Assembly: GCA_030148725.1 (NCBI GenBank)
Contig: JASBSU010000037.1
Coordinates: forward strand, 1-64,000
Direction of reading: 5' to 3'
DNA: 64,000 bases
Origin: Hyphomicrobium sp.
GTDB taxonomy: Bacteria; Pseudomonadota; Alphaproteobacteria; Rhizobiales; Hyphomicrobiaceae
Part shown: one piece after another, positions 46,335 through 54,795 of the stretch
Numbering within the stretch: the stretch's first letter is position 1
Layout of the letters: each line of letters starts with the position of its first letter
Notes under the pieces: generated by a model
Databases searched by the model: none
What the model was told of the DNA's origin: nothing
The model's input: the letters and a program-made list of their open reading frames with translations, nothing else
Made by a program: the position numbers and the translations under genes

Positions 46335-46572
46335 CGAGGGCGCAAAGCGCGCGATCGTGCCGGCGCCGCTGCGGTACAACAACTATTGCGAGGCGCAGCG
46401 CGCGATCGCCGAGACCAATTCGCGCCGCGACGGCAAGGTCTACAAGGCGCCGTGCGACATGGATGCGCCGGCACCGCCGAAGCCGGCCGACAAGCCGAAG
46501 GCTCCGCATCAGGAGCCGACGACGGCAAGCGGCTGGCGCGCCTATACCCGTGAGGAGCCTCTGGCCCTATGA
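46219..46572 (+). CDS. putative o-spanin-like lipoprotein
   Basis: MKASRKLMRLAPLLAILALAGCGTLMPG (lipobox LALAGC), overlapping the previous gene out of frame. Confidence 0.6.
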   Translation: MKASRKLMRLAPLLAILALAGCGTLMPGLTSGASQPVTNEGAKRAIVPAPLRYNNYCEAQRAIAETNSRRDGKVYKAPCDMDAPAPPKPADKPKAPHQEPTTASGWRAYTREEPLAL

Positions 46573-46928
46573 GCCACGATCTCCTCGAGAACCGCGTTGG
46601 CGAGGTCGAGCGCGAGCAGGCTCGTCAGGGCGCGCGCCTCGAGCGGATCGAGCTCGATATGTCGAAGGCTAATGCCGGCATCGACAAGCTGCTCGAGCGC
46701 GACCAGAAGCGGCCTCAGGCGATCACCTGGCCGGCGATCGCCGGCGTCGCGTGTGGGTTGGCGGCCGTGGCGACGGTCGGCTGGTGGCTGATCGGCTCGG
46801 CGCCGGCAGTGCAGGATCTCGATCGCAGGCTGAGCAAGCTCGACGATCCCGACATCGGCCGAGTGCGCGTGCTCGAAAAGCGCGTGGACAAGCTCGACGG
46901 ATGGCAGCCGAGCGTGGTGCGAAACTGA
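46569..46928 (+). CDS. putative coiled-coil holin-like protein with one TM
   Basis: Coiled region then ITWPAIAGVACGLAAVATVGWWLIGSAP. Confidence 0.5.
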   Translation: MSHDLLENRVGEVEREQARQGARLERIELDMSKANAGIDKLLERDQKRPQAITWPAIAGVACGLAAVATVGWWLIGSAPAVQDLDRRLSKLDDPDIGRVRVLEKRVDKLDGWQPSVVRN

Positions 46929-47137
46929 TGCGATGGCTCCGGCGGATACTCGGCAAGTGGCGTCTGTGGTTGGGCTTCTGCCCCGCCTGTAATTCCGATG
47001 CACCGGCCGTCGACACCTGCCCCGTCTGCAAGGCGTGGGAGGTGAACAATTGGCGGCGAGAGTTTCCGCCGAGTGCAGAGTGGAAGGCGCTGATGTGGCG
47101 CAATTTCGAACTGGCTCTAATCCGGAGGGACCAATGA
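46928..47137 (+). CDS. small zinc-ribbon-like protein
   Basis: FCPACNSDAPAVDTCPVCKAWEVNNWRREF. Confidence 0.5.
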   Translation: MRWLRRILGKWRLWLGFCPACNSDAPAVDTCPVCKAWEVNNWRREFPPSAEWKALMWRNFELALIRRDQ

Positions 47138-47172
47138 ACAGCCTAGAACTGATCCAAGAATAGGAGGGACCG

Positions 47173-47346
47173 ATGAACGCATCGCAAGTCAGAGGTGTGC
47201 TGTACGACGTCGCTGCGCTCGCCGCGCTGGCGGCCGCCGGTGTTGCCGTGCTCAAGGCCTTCGGCATCGGCGTGCCGGTGCAGGGCTCGATCGAGACGTG
47301 GACCTATGTGGCCGTGGCCTGCGCCGCGGCGAAGCTGGCGCGCTAG
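47173..47346 (+). CDS. small holin-like membrane protein
   Basis: MNASQVRGVLYDVAALAALAAAGVAVLKAFGIGVPVQGSIETWTYVAVACAAAKLAR (57 aa); SD-like GGAGGGA; below the ORF-track cutoff. Confidence 0.55.
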   Translation: MNASQVRGVLYDVAALAALAAAGVAVLKAFGIGVPVQGSIETWTYVAVACAAAKLAR

Positions 47347-47350
47347 TGCG

Positions 47351-47884
47351 CTATTTACCTCCCAGCAGCCGGCGTGGGGACCAAGGCAACTTCTGATCCA
47401 TCAACATGTACGGAAGCGCGAGCCTATCAAACTCCGTCCAGAACCCCGAGATCTTGGTGATGCAGTCGAAGCTCAACTTGACGTGTTTACTGTGCTCATC
47501 GCCCTCGAGCTTGTCTCCGTGGAGCATCGTCGTCGCGTAGCTCAATCGGTTCAGCGTCTGACCCGTTTGATCAAGGAAATGGACCACGTCATCGCCGAAC
47601 AAGAAGCGAGCTCCGTGCGCTGCCAGGCAATACTCAAAGTATATCTTGGTTGTGCAGCCGCCGCTCCGCAGCACTTCGCCAATTGGTCCCTGGAAGGCAG
47701 CGTGCGCTTGAACTCGCTGATCGTGAAGATCAAGCACCAGCTTCGATCGAGCAGTGGCCCACTGTGCCCAGGCTATCGTTAGGCCGAGCACCGCGATCGC
47801 CGGCGTCGACAGGGCTGCGAGCACCTTCAACCAATAGGGCAGATCCTCTTGCATCGCTCCTCCGGTCGGTTCGGACGGCATCAT
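47351..47884 (-). CDS. membrane-anchored accessory (moron-type) protein
   Basis: TM followed by WATARSKLVLDLHDQRVQAHAAFQ...; opposite strand to the lysis genes. Confidence 0.6.
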   Translation of the reverse strand: MMPSEPTGGAMQEDLPYWLKVLAALSTPAIAVLGLTIAWAQWATARSKLVLDLHDQRVQAHAAFQGPIGEVLRSGGCTTKIYFEYCLAAHGARFLFGDDVVHFLDQTGQTLNRLSYATTMLHGDKLEGDEHSKHVKLSFDCITKISGFWTEFDRLALPYMLMDQKLPWSPRRLLGGK

Positions 47885-47938
47885 AAATGAAAAAGGGCCG
47901 GCGATCGCCAGCCCCTCTCCCCGCTTCTGATTTCCAGC

Positions 47939-48868
47939 TTACACTGCCGCTCGCTGGTAGCGCCACGCCGTCGCCCGGGGCAGGCCCGTGGCGGCCCTGA
48001 CCTCGCGCGGCTCTGGATCACGACCGTGCTCGCGGCGGTAGGCGTCGACGAAGCTCACCACCTTTTCCCGTGCCTCGCGCTGCTTGCGGTGCGCGGGGAG
48101 CTCGTCGCGATCGCCCGGCGGTGGCGGCTGCGGTGGCGCGGGTGCCTCGATATCCGCAAACGCCGGCGCCTGGACCACAGGCGGCGGGCGCCGGCGCGTC
48201 AGGCCGATGTGCCAGAGCACGATCGAGCCGAGCTCGAGGATGATCGCGACCAGGTTCGGATCGATGAGGCCGAGCGCGCGCTCGACGTCTGTCTGGCTGG
48301 CGGTGACGGACGGCACCAGCTTGATGATCGCCGCCACGTTCTCGATCTTGGCGTTGACCGGCACCGGCGCCGGCGCCGCCTGCAGCTTGGCGTCGGCAGC
48401 GTTGACGGCGGTCTGCGCGTCGTCGACGGCGAGCTTTTCCGCCTTGCAGATGCTGCACTCCTTGGCGTCGCGCTTCGTCTGCAGCCTCGCCTTGGCTACA
48501 GCGAGTTCCGCGACCGCCTTGTCATAGGCCGCCTGGGCGCGCTCACGGCCGCCGTTGTTGCTCGTGGCCGCCAGGGTGGCGGTCAGGCGCGTCTCTGCCG
48601 TCCTGCCCGCCGTGGCGGTCATGCAGTACCACGTGCCGAGGGCAGCGAGCAGCGCCAGCACGCCGGCCTCGATCAGGTGTCCCTCACGCATCGAGCGCAC
48701 GGCCATGACGGCCGAGCCGATGGTGACGACGAGCACGATGATCGACAGCGCGTGGTCGAGCGCGAAGCCGGTGTGCTGGATGTCTTTGAGAAGGATGCCA
48801 GCGGTGCCGGCGGAGCAGAGCGCACCGAGCGCAATTGCTCCATACCCCGAAGAGGTGTATGTAGTCAT
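47939..48868 (-). CDS. multi-TM phage protein with C-terminal HTH-like tail
   Basis: Three hydrophobic segments, coiled Ala-rich part, YRREHGRDPEPREVRAATGLPRATAWRYQRAAV. Confidence 0.6.
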   Translation of the reverse strand: MTTYTSSGYGAIALGALCSAGTAGILLKDIQHTGFALDHALSIIVLVVTIGSAVMAVRSMREGHLIEAGVLALLAALGTWYCMTATAGRTAETRLTATLAATSNNGGRERAQAAYDKAVAELAVAKARLQTKRDAKECSICKAEKLAVDDAQTAVNAADAKLQAAPAPVPVNAKIENVAAIIKLVPSVTASQTDVERALGLIDPNLVAIILELGSIVLWHIGLTRRRPPPVVQAPAFADIEAPAPPQPPPPGDRDELPAHRKQREAREKVVSFVDAYRREHGRDPEPREVRAATGLPRATAWRYQRAAV

Positions 48869-49056
48869 GAAGGTCTCCGTTGGTCAGAACAATGGAAGGC
48901 TTAGGCCCGGCGCGGTGGTGCAAACACCTCGTCGGGCCGCATTGTTTTAGCGTGCTTCGGTTAAAAAAGCTAGCCGCATTGCAACTTACGGCGTCGTGCT
49001 CTGTCGCGATATCAACACGATTTGCATCGCGCCTCTGCAGTTCCTACATCGCAGAC

Positions 49057-49662
49057 GTGCCGCGCCTGTCTTTCATCCCCATTGCCGAACCGCGCTTCGT
49101 CGACGAACCAATCCCGACATCGGCTGATTGGTTGCATGAGCCGAAGCTCGACGGTTTCCGGCTGCAGATCCACGCCAAGGGGCCGCGCTCGAGGCTCTAC
49201 TCGCGCGAGGGGCACGACTTCACCGATCGCTATCCGTCGATCGCCGCGGCGGCCGCGCGCCTGGTCGTCACCACGGCAGTGATCGACGGCGAACTCGTCG
49301 CCTGCGATGTCAACGATCAGCCCGACTTCTACGCGCTGCTCTTGAACAAGCCGCATCAGGGGCTGTGCGTGTGGTGCTTTGATCTCCTCGAGGTCGACGG
49401 TCGCGATCTGAAACGCGAGCCGTTGTGGGCCCGCAAGCAGGCGCTGGCCGAGATCCTGCCGGGGCGGACGCTGCGATACCTCGAGCACTTCGACGATGGT
49501 TTGGCGCTGCTCGCCGATGCGGAGCGGCGCAACATGGAGGGCATCGTCTCGAAACGGCGCAACGCGCGCTATCTCGCCGGCGCGCGGTGCGGCTGGCGCA
49601 AGACGAAGACGGCGGCCTGGCGCGAGGCGAACAAGGACCGCCACAAGTATTTCGAGCGCTAG
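49057..49662 (+). CDS. minimal ATP-dependent DNA ligase (adenylation domain)
   Basis: LHEPKLDGFRLQ (motif I KLDG), VIDGELVACD, LCVWCFDLLEVDGRDL, MEGIVSKRR, GWRKTKT; GTG start proposed. Confidence 0.75.
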   Translation: MPRLSFIPIAEPRFVDEPIPTSADWLHEPKLDGFRLQIHAKGPRSRLYSREGHDFTDRYPSIAAAAARLVVTTAVIDGELVACDVNDQPDFYALLLNKPHQGLCVWCFDLLEVDGRDLKREPLWARKQALAEILPGRTLRYLEHFDDGLALLADAERRNMEGIVSKRRNARYLAGARCGWRKTKTAAWREANKDRHKYFER

Positions 49663-49672
49663 CTGTAGGCTA

Positions 49673-49846
49673 CTACTTCGTCACGGTCAGCGCGTCGATT
49701 GGGAAGGTCCCCTGCTCAAGCTTGCCGGCCTCGAACCATTTGCAGTCGCACTTGTTGCTGTCGTCTCTGCTCAAATAAGTGACCGTCATGATCGGTCCGC
49801 CGGAGTTCAGCTGAACGGTGGTTCCAACCTTTACTGAGTCGGCCAT
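49673..49846 (-). CDS. DUF2158 (YodC-like) small protein
   Basis: Minus-strand translation MADSVKVGTTVQLNSGGPIMTVTYLSRDDSNKCDCKWFEAGKLEQGTFPIDALTVTK; missed by the ORF track. Confidence 0.75.
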   Translation of the reverse strand: MADSVKVGTTVQLNSGGPIMTVTYLSRDDSNKCDCKWFEAGKLEQGTFPIDALTVTK

Positions 49847-49858
49847 AGCCCCTCCAAA

Positions 49859-49874
49859 AGTCTCACGTGAGACT
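49859..49874. promoter_or_regulatory. 16-bp palindrome near attR; candidate integrase arm site
   Basis: AGTCTCACGTGAGACT; half-site AGTCTCAC/GTGAGACT matches the inverted repeat at 5789-5839. Confidence 0.6.
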
Positions 49875-49936
49875 ATATCCCACGCGATTGTTCGCTATAT
49901 GTGCTCTGAGGAAACCAACGCTAACGTACTGAAATC

Positions 49937-50014
<78 letters not shown>

Positions 50015-50344
50015 ATGCCGCCGAGACGGCTGCGCCTGGACCGGGAAGCGGTTGTGACCGCGAGGCCGAGACGTCAAAAGGGCCCGCCACGCGAGCCCTC
50101 GTTGGGGAGCGTGTAGCATCATGAGGCCCGCCTGTCCAGCCGTTCAGCTGCAGCAATTTTCTCAGCCCGAGGCAGGCCGCTGACTGCCTTGTAAACGCGG
50201 TTAAACCCGGTGGCTGGACCCGTAGCCAATGGCGTGGCGGCGCCCGTCTCTGCTACAAATGTTGCAGGCAAATTGCGAGTCGCCCCCTATTCTCGCGAAC
50301 CGGCTGCTGATGGTCGCCAGCGCCTCTGCCCGGTCGGGTGAAAG

Positions 50345-50647
50345 ATGGACGAAAAACGAAAGAGCCCGCGCCGCCGTGTCCTCAAGGAGGGCAAGATTGT
50401 CTACGCGGACGGGCTCAGGGTCTTCGACTGCACAATTCGCGACATGTCGGCGGGCGGCGCAAAGCTCCTGATTGCCAGCACGGTCGGCCTACCGGACACT
50501 TTTCACCTTTATGAGAAGTCGTCCGGCATGCTCTACCCGGCGAAGATCGCTTGGCGGCAGGCCAACTCGCTGGGCGTCGAGTTCCAAGGTGCACCGTCCA
50601 GCATCCACGACGCCGCGAACAAGCGCTTTGCGCGGCTGAAGTTCTAA
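50345..50647 (+). CDS. PilZ-domain protein
   Basis: KRKSPRRRVLKEGKIVYADGLRVFDCTIRDMSAGGAKLLI...LGVEFQG. Confidence 0.88.
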   Translation: MDEKRKSPRRRVLKEGKIVYADGLRVFDCTIRDMSAGGAKLLIASTVGLPDTFHLYEKSSGMLYPAKIAWRQANSLGVEFQGAPSSIHDAANKRFARLKF

Positions 50648-50686
50648 GTGTGCGCCTAGCGGTGACGGTGACCGCAGGGGCAGCGC

Positions 50687-51724
50687 CTAGGGGCGCATGA
50701 GCAGATGCTCGTGCCGGTCGATGTCTGCGAGGACCGTGGCTGAACCCTTGACGACGCAGTGCATGGGGTTCGGCTCGACCCGGAATTTCACGCCGATGCG
50801 GCGGCTGAGGGCGACGTCGAGCTTGTCCAGCATCGCGCCACCCCCCGTCATGTGAACGCCGCGGCGCGCAATGTCGCTCAGCACGTCGGGCGGCAAATCC
50901 TCGAGCGCACGCTGGGCGAATTCGGCGAGGCTCTCCACCGGCTCGGCCAGTGCCTCGACGATGTCTGCCGCGCGCAGCACGATCGCCTTCGCCGTGCCCT
51001 GGCGCAGGTCGCGGCCGCGGATGTGGACCTCGGCCGTCCGGCCGTTCGGGGTCGCCAACGTCGTGCCGACCTCGATCTTGATGCGCTCGGCGTTCGTCTC
51101 GCCAACCAGCAACTGGTGGCGGCGGCGGATGAAGCGCACGATCGCCTCGTCCATCGCATTGCCTGCAACGCGCAAGGTGCGCGCGGAGATGATCGTTCCG
51201 CCCGACAGCGCGGCGATGTCGGAAGTGCCGCCGCCGATATCGAGAACCATCGCTCCGCCGGGCTCGCCGATGGGTAGGCCGGCGCCAAGAGATGCGGCGA
51301 CTGGCTCGGCGAGCAGGTAGACTTTGCGTGCGCCGAGGGAAACCGCCGTGTCGTACACCGCGCGGCGCTCGACCGGGGTCGCCTGAGCCGGCACGCAGAT
51401 CAAGATGCGCGGACGACGGAAGCCGAGCATCGTCTTGGTGCGCTTGATGAACTGGCGGAGCATTTCCTCGGTCGCGACGAAGTCGGCGATGACGCCATCG
51501 CGAAGCGGGCGCACCAGCTCGATGTTCTCAGGCGTGCGGCCGATCAATGCCTTCGCCTTGCGGCCAACGGCGAGTATCTCGCGTGTGCCACGGTGGGCGC
51601 GCACGGCCACCGCCGACGGCTCGTCGATGATGATGCCGCGGCCGGCGACGTGGACCAGCGTGTTCGCCGTGCCGAGGTCGATCGCAATGTCGTCCGAGAA
51701 CGCACTCGTTACGCCGCGCAACAT
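50687..51724 (-). CDS. MreB-family actin-like protein
   Basis: SDDIAIDLGTANTLVHVAGRGIIIDEPSAVAV...VPAQATPVERRAV...GGAMVLDIGGGTSDIAALSGG...MTGGGAML. Confidence 0.93.
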   Translation of the reverse strand: MLRGVTSAFSDDIAIDLGTANTLVHVAGRGIIIDEPSAVAVRAHRGTREILAVGRKAKALIGRTPENIELVRPLRDGVIADFVATEEMLRQFIKRTKTMLGFRRPRILICVPAQATPVERRAVYDTAVSLGARKVYLLAEPVAASLGAGLPIGEPGGAMVLDIGGGTSDIAALSGGTIISARTLRVAGNAMDEAIVRFIRRRHQLLVGETNAERIKIEVGTTLATPNGRTAEVHIRGRDLRQGTAKAIVLRAADIVEALAEPVESLAEFAQRALEDLPPDVLSDIARRGVHMTGGGAMLDKLDVALSRRIGVKFRVEPNPMHCVVKGSATVLADIDRHEHLLMRP

Positions 51725-51866
51725 AGCCCGAAAAGGCCCTTTCTCACGGCCGGGAACTCGGCCTTCCCGTGGTTTTAGGCCGTTTTCCGTGCTGCTGCCA
51801 ACGAGCAAAGGGGCTTGGCGTTGCCGCGGTCGGGTTGCAGCAACGCTCAGGGCTAGCCTGTTTGGC

Positions 51867-53513
51867 TTACAGCGCCTGCTGCTGGACGCGCGCCGTCTTC
51901 TGACGCTTTACCATCAGCTTGTTGAGCGCGGAAACGTAGGCGCGCGCAGAGGCCACCATGGTGTCGGTGTCGGCGCCGCGCCCCGTCACCATGCGACCGC
52001 CCTCCTCGAGCCGGACCGAGACTTCGGCCTGCGCGTCGGTGCCTTCGGTGACGGCGTGCACCTGATAGAGGTCGAGCTTGGCCTCGTGGGGCACGAGCAT
52101 CTTGATGGCGTTGAAGGTGGCGTCCACCGGGCCGTTGCCGGTCGACTGGACGGTGTGCTGGGCGCCATCGACGTCGAGCGTGAGCGTCGCCGTCTGCGGG
52201 CCCATGTTGCCGGCGATGACGGTGAGCGAGACGACCTTCATACGGTCGTGCATGTGGGCGATGCCCTCATCGACGAGCGCCTCGATGTCCTCGTCGTAGA
52301 CATGCTTCTTGCGGTCGGCGAGCGCCTTGAAGCGGTTGAAGGCATCCTCGAAAGCGTTCTCGCCCAGCTCGTAGCCGAGCTCCTTCAGCTTGGTGCGGAA
52401 GGCGTTGCGACCCGAGTGCTTGCCCATGACCAGCGAGGTCTTGCCGACGCCGACCGATTCCGGCGTCATGATCTCGTAGGTCTGCTGGTACTTGAGGATA
52501 CCGTCCTGGTGGATGCCGCTTTCGTGCGCGAAAGCGTTCCGTCCAACGATGGCCTTGTTGTACTGGACGGGGAAGTTGGTCACCGCCGAGACGAGCCGCG
52601 AGGCGCGCGACAGCATCACGCTGTCGATGCCGCTGGCATACGGCAGGCGGTCGGCGCGCGTCTTGATCGCCATGACGATCTCTTCCAGCGCCGCATTTCC
52701 TGCGCGTTCGCCGATGCCGTTGATGGTGCATTCGATCTGGCGGGCTCCAGCGCCCAGCGCGGCCAGCGAGTTGGCGACGGCGAGCCCGAGATCGTTATGG
52801 CAGTGGGTGGAGAAAATGGCCTTGTCGGCGTTCGGCACGCGCTCGCGTACTTGGCGGAACATCGCCGCGTACTCATCAGGCGTCGCATAGCCGACCGTGT
52901 CGGGCAGGTTGATGGTGGTGGCGCCGGCCTTAATGGCGGCGTCGACGCACTGGCACAGGTAGTCGATGCCGGTGCGCGTTGCGTCCATGGCGCTCCACTC
53001 GACGTCCTCGACGAGGTTGCGCGCGCGAGCGACGGTCGCGCTGATGATCTCCAGGACCTCGGCCTCGGTCTTGCGCATCTGGTGCGCGAGGTGGATCGGC
53101 GAGGTGGAGACGAACGTATGGATGCGTCCGCGCTTGGCGTGCTTCACGGCCTCGCCGGCGCGATCGATGTCGGCGTTGATGGCTCGTGCGAGGCCGGCGA
53201 TGGTGGCGTTCTTGACCTGGCGGGCGATGGCCGACACGGCCTCGAAGTCACCATCGGAGGCAATAGGGAAACCCGCCTCGATGATGTCGACGCCCATCTG
53301 GTCGAGGCAGTCCGCGACCTCGAGCTTCTCCTCGAAGGTCATGGTGGCGCCGGGGCACTGCTCGCCATCGCGGAGCGTGGTGTCGAATATGACGACGCGC
53401 TCGGAGGCCACTGGCTCGGACTTTTGCGGATCGGTGCTCATCGGTTCTGCTTTCGCTTCCGGCAGCTCCATCGGAGGAGCCGCAATTGAATTTAAGCTGG
53501 CTCGACTTGTCAT
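51867..53513 (-). CDS. leuA: 2-isopropylmalate synthase
   Basis: VVIFDTTLRDGEQCPGATMTFEEKLEVADCLDQMGVDIIEAGFP...STHCHNDLGLAVANSLAALGAGARQIECTINGIGERAGNA. True start may be the internal MSTDPQK at 53441. Confidence 0.96.
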   Translation of the reverse strand: MTSRASLNSIAAPPMELPEAKAEPMSTDPQKSEPVASERVVIFDTTLRDGEQCPGATMTFEEKLEVADCLDQMGVDIIEAGFPIASDGDFEAVSAIARQVKNATIAGLARAINADIDRAGEAVKHAKRGRIHTFVSTSPIHLAHQMRKTEAEVLEIISATVARARNLVEDVEWSAMDATRTGIDYLCQCVDAAIKAGATTINLPDTVGYATPDEYAAMFRQVRERVPNADKAIFSTHCHNDLGLAVANSLAALGAGARQIECTINGIGERAGNAALEEIVMAIKTRADRLPYASGIDSVMLSRASRLVSAVTNFPVQYNKAIVGRNAFAHESGIHQDGILKYQQTYEIMTPESVGVGKTSLVMGKHSGRNAFRTKLKELGYELGENAFEDAFNRFKALADRKKHVYDEDIEALVDEGIAHMHDRMKVVSLTVIAGNMGPQTATLTLDVDGAQHTVQSTGNGPVDATFNAIKMLVPHEAKLDLYQVHAVTEGTDAQAEVSVRLEEGGRMVTGRGADTDTMVASARAYVSALNKLMVKRQKTARVQQQAL

Positions 53514-53559
53514 CCCCTGAGCGCCGTCCCGGGTGTCCGGAACCTTAAAGGCTCAGGGG
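53514..53559 (-). promoter_or_regulatory. leuA leader hairpin
   Basis: CCCCTGAGC (53514-53522) and GCTCAGGGG (53551-53559), perfect 9-bp inverted repeat abutting the annotated ATG. Confidence 0.7.
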
Positions 53560-53663
53560 CTGCTAAGGAGCGGCAGAAGCTCTAGAAGGCGCGCCGAGGT
53601 GCCGCCGCGGATCTGGTCCGGGCGCAAAAAGCCTTCGCGTTGGGTGCCTAATGTCTGGCGCAT
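53553..53663 (-). CDS. leuA leader peptide (Leu-rich)
   Basis: MRQTLGTQREGFLRPDQIRGGTSARLLELLPLLSSP*, six Leu codons within 8 residues immediately before the hairpin. Confidence 0.65.
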   Translation of the reverse strand: MRQTLGTQREGFLRPDQIRGGTSARLLELLPLLSSP

Positions 53664-53800
53664 GCGCCATCTCATAGTACATCGCGGCAATTTAGGCTAG
53701 TCGCCGCCTTGACCGGCCACGGGTCGCAGTTGCGCGGTCCGGCCGGCCCACCGGTCAGATAAACCGATAACCATGCGCCGCCGGCCTCGCGCCGCGGCTC

Positions 53801-54712
53801 TTAAACGCTGATTTTGCCGTCGATCACGCGGATGGCGGAGCCGCCGATGCGCACGGTTTCGAGGCGCCCATTCTGGGTGACCAGCGTCAGCGAGATGGCA
53901 CTCGGGCGACCCATCTCGTGGCCCTGCTCGATCACCCGGCGATGCGCACCGTCGGGGAGGCCGTCGAAATCATGGACCACGCCGGCGAAGCAGACGGCCG
54001 CCGAGCCGGTGGCAGGATCCTCCGGCACGCCGAGTTGTGGCGCAAACATGCGCGCGTGAAAGGCGGAGCCGGAGTGCACGCACTCACGCGTGTAGAGATA
54101 GACGCCATTGAACGTCGAGGACGGAAACACACTCGCCCAATGCGCCTGCTCGACGCGGGCACGCGCGATCGCCTCCATTCCGGCGACCGGCACGAAGGCG
54201 AACGTGTTGCCGGCGGACAGGCACTGCGGCGTGTGGTTCTCGAAACCGATCTCACGCGGCAGCAGGCCGAGCGCGTCGGCGATCCGGTCGCGCGAGGGCG
54301 GGATGTTGATCTTCTCGGGGAGCTTTGGCGCATCGAACTCAGCGAACGGCGCCTGACCGTCGCGCAGGCGTACGCCGATCCGAACCGTTCCGATCGCCTG
54401 CTCCAGGACGATGATCGCGTCGCGCTCGCCATTGACGAGCGGGGTGCGGAGTTCGGCGAGGAGAGTCGCAGTGCCGATCGTCGGATGGCCGGCAAATGGC
54501 AGCTCCTGCGCCGGCGTGAAGATGCGGATGCGCGCCGAATGCGCCGGGTTCTGGGATTTGAGGACGAACACCGTCTCCGACAGGTTCAGCTCGCGCGCGA
54601 TGTCCTGCATCTGCGCTCCGGTCAACGCGTCGGCATCCATGACGACGGCCAAGGGGTTGCCGCTGAAACGGCGGTCGGTGAAGACATCGAGCGTATGCAG
54701 CGGCAGCGCCAT
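53801..54712 (-). CDS. PhzF-family isomerase/epimerase-like protein
   Basis: LHTLDVFTDRRFSGNPLAVVMDADALTGAQMQDIARELNLSETVFV...FAGHPTIGTA...EDPATGSAAVCFAG. Confidence 0.93.
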   Translation of the reverse strand: MALPLHTLDVFTDRRFSGNPLAVVMDADALTGAQMQDIARELNLSETVFVLKSQNPAHSARIRIFTPAQELPFAGHPTIGTATLLAELRTPLVNGERDAIIVLEQAIGTVRIGVRLRDGQAPFAEFDAPKLPEKINIPPSRDRIADALGLLPREIGFENHTPQCLSAGNTFAFVPVAGMEAIARARVEQAHWASVFPSSTFNGVYLYTRECVHSGSAFHARMFAPQLGVPEDPATGSAAVCFAGVVHDFDGLPDGAHRRVIEQGHEMGRPSAISLTLVTQNGRLETVRIGGSAIRVIDGKISV

Positions 54713-54795
54713 GCGGTTTATCCGGGTTCCAAAGGCCGGCGCACTCTGCCGAAATCGCGACGCGGGTCAAGCGCGCCGATGTCCCTCTGCCGCAA

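Noticed and set aside
48880-49056. N-terminal extension of the ligase ORF to 48880
   Set aside because: The extra 59 residues (MVRTMEGLGPARWCKHLVGPHC...) have non-coding character; homology-like sequence begins at the GTG 49057.
53265-53285. ggaaacccgcc in leuA as a fifth copy of the dispersed repeat (reverse strand)
   Set aside because: Only 10 nt match the GCCTGCGGGTTTCCA core; consistent with chance in coding sequence.
51405-53489. 694-aa + strand ORF antisense to leuA
   Set aside because: It mirrors the leuA coding frame; leuA is strongly supported on the minus strand.
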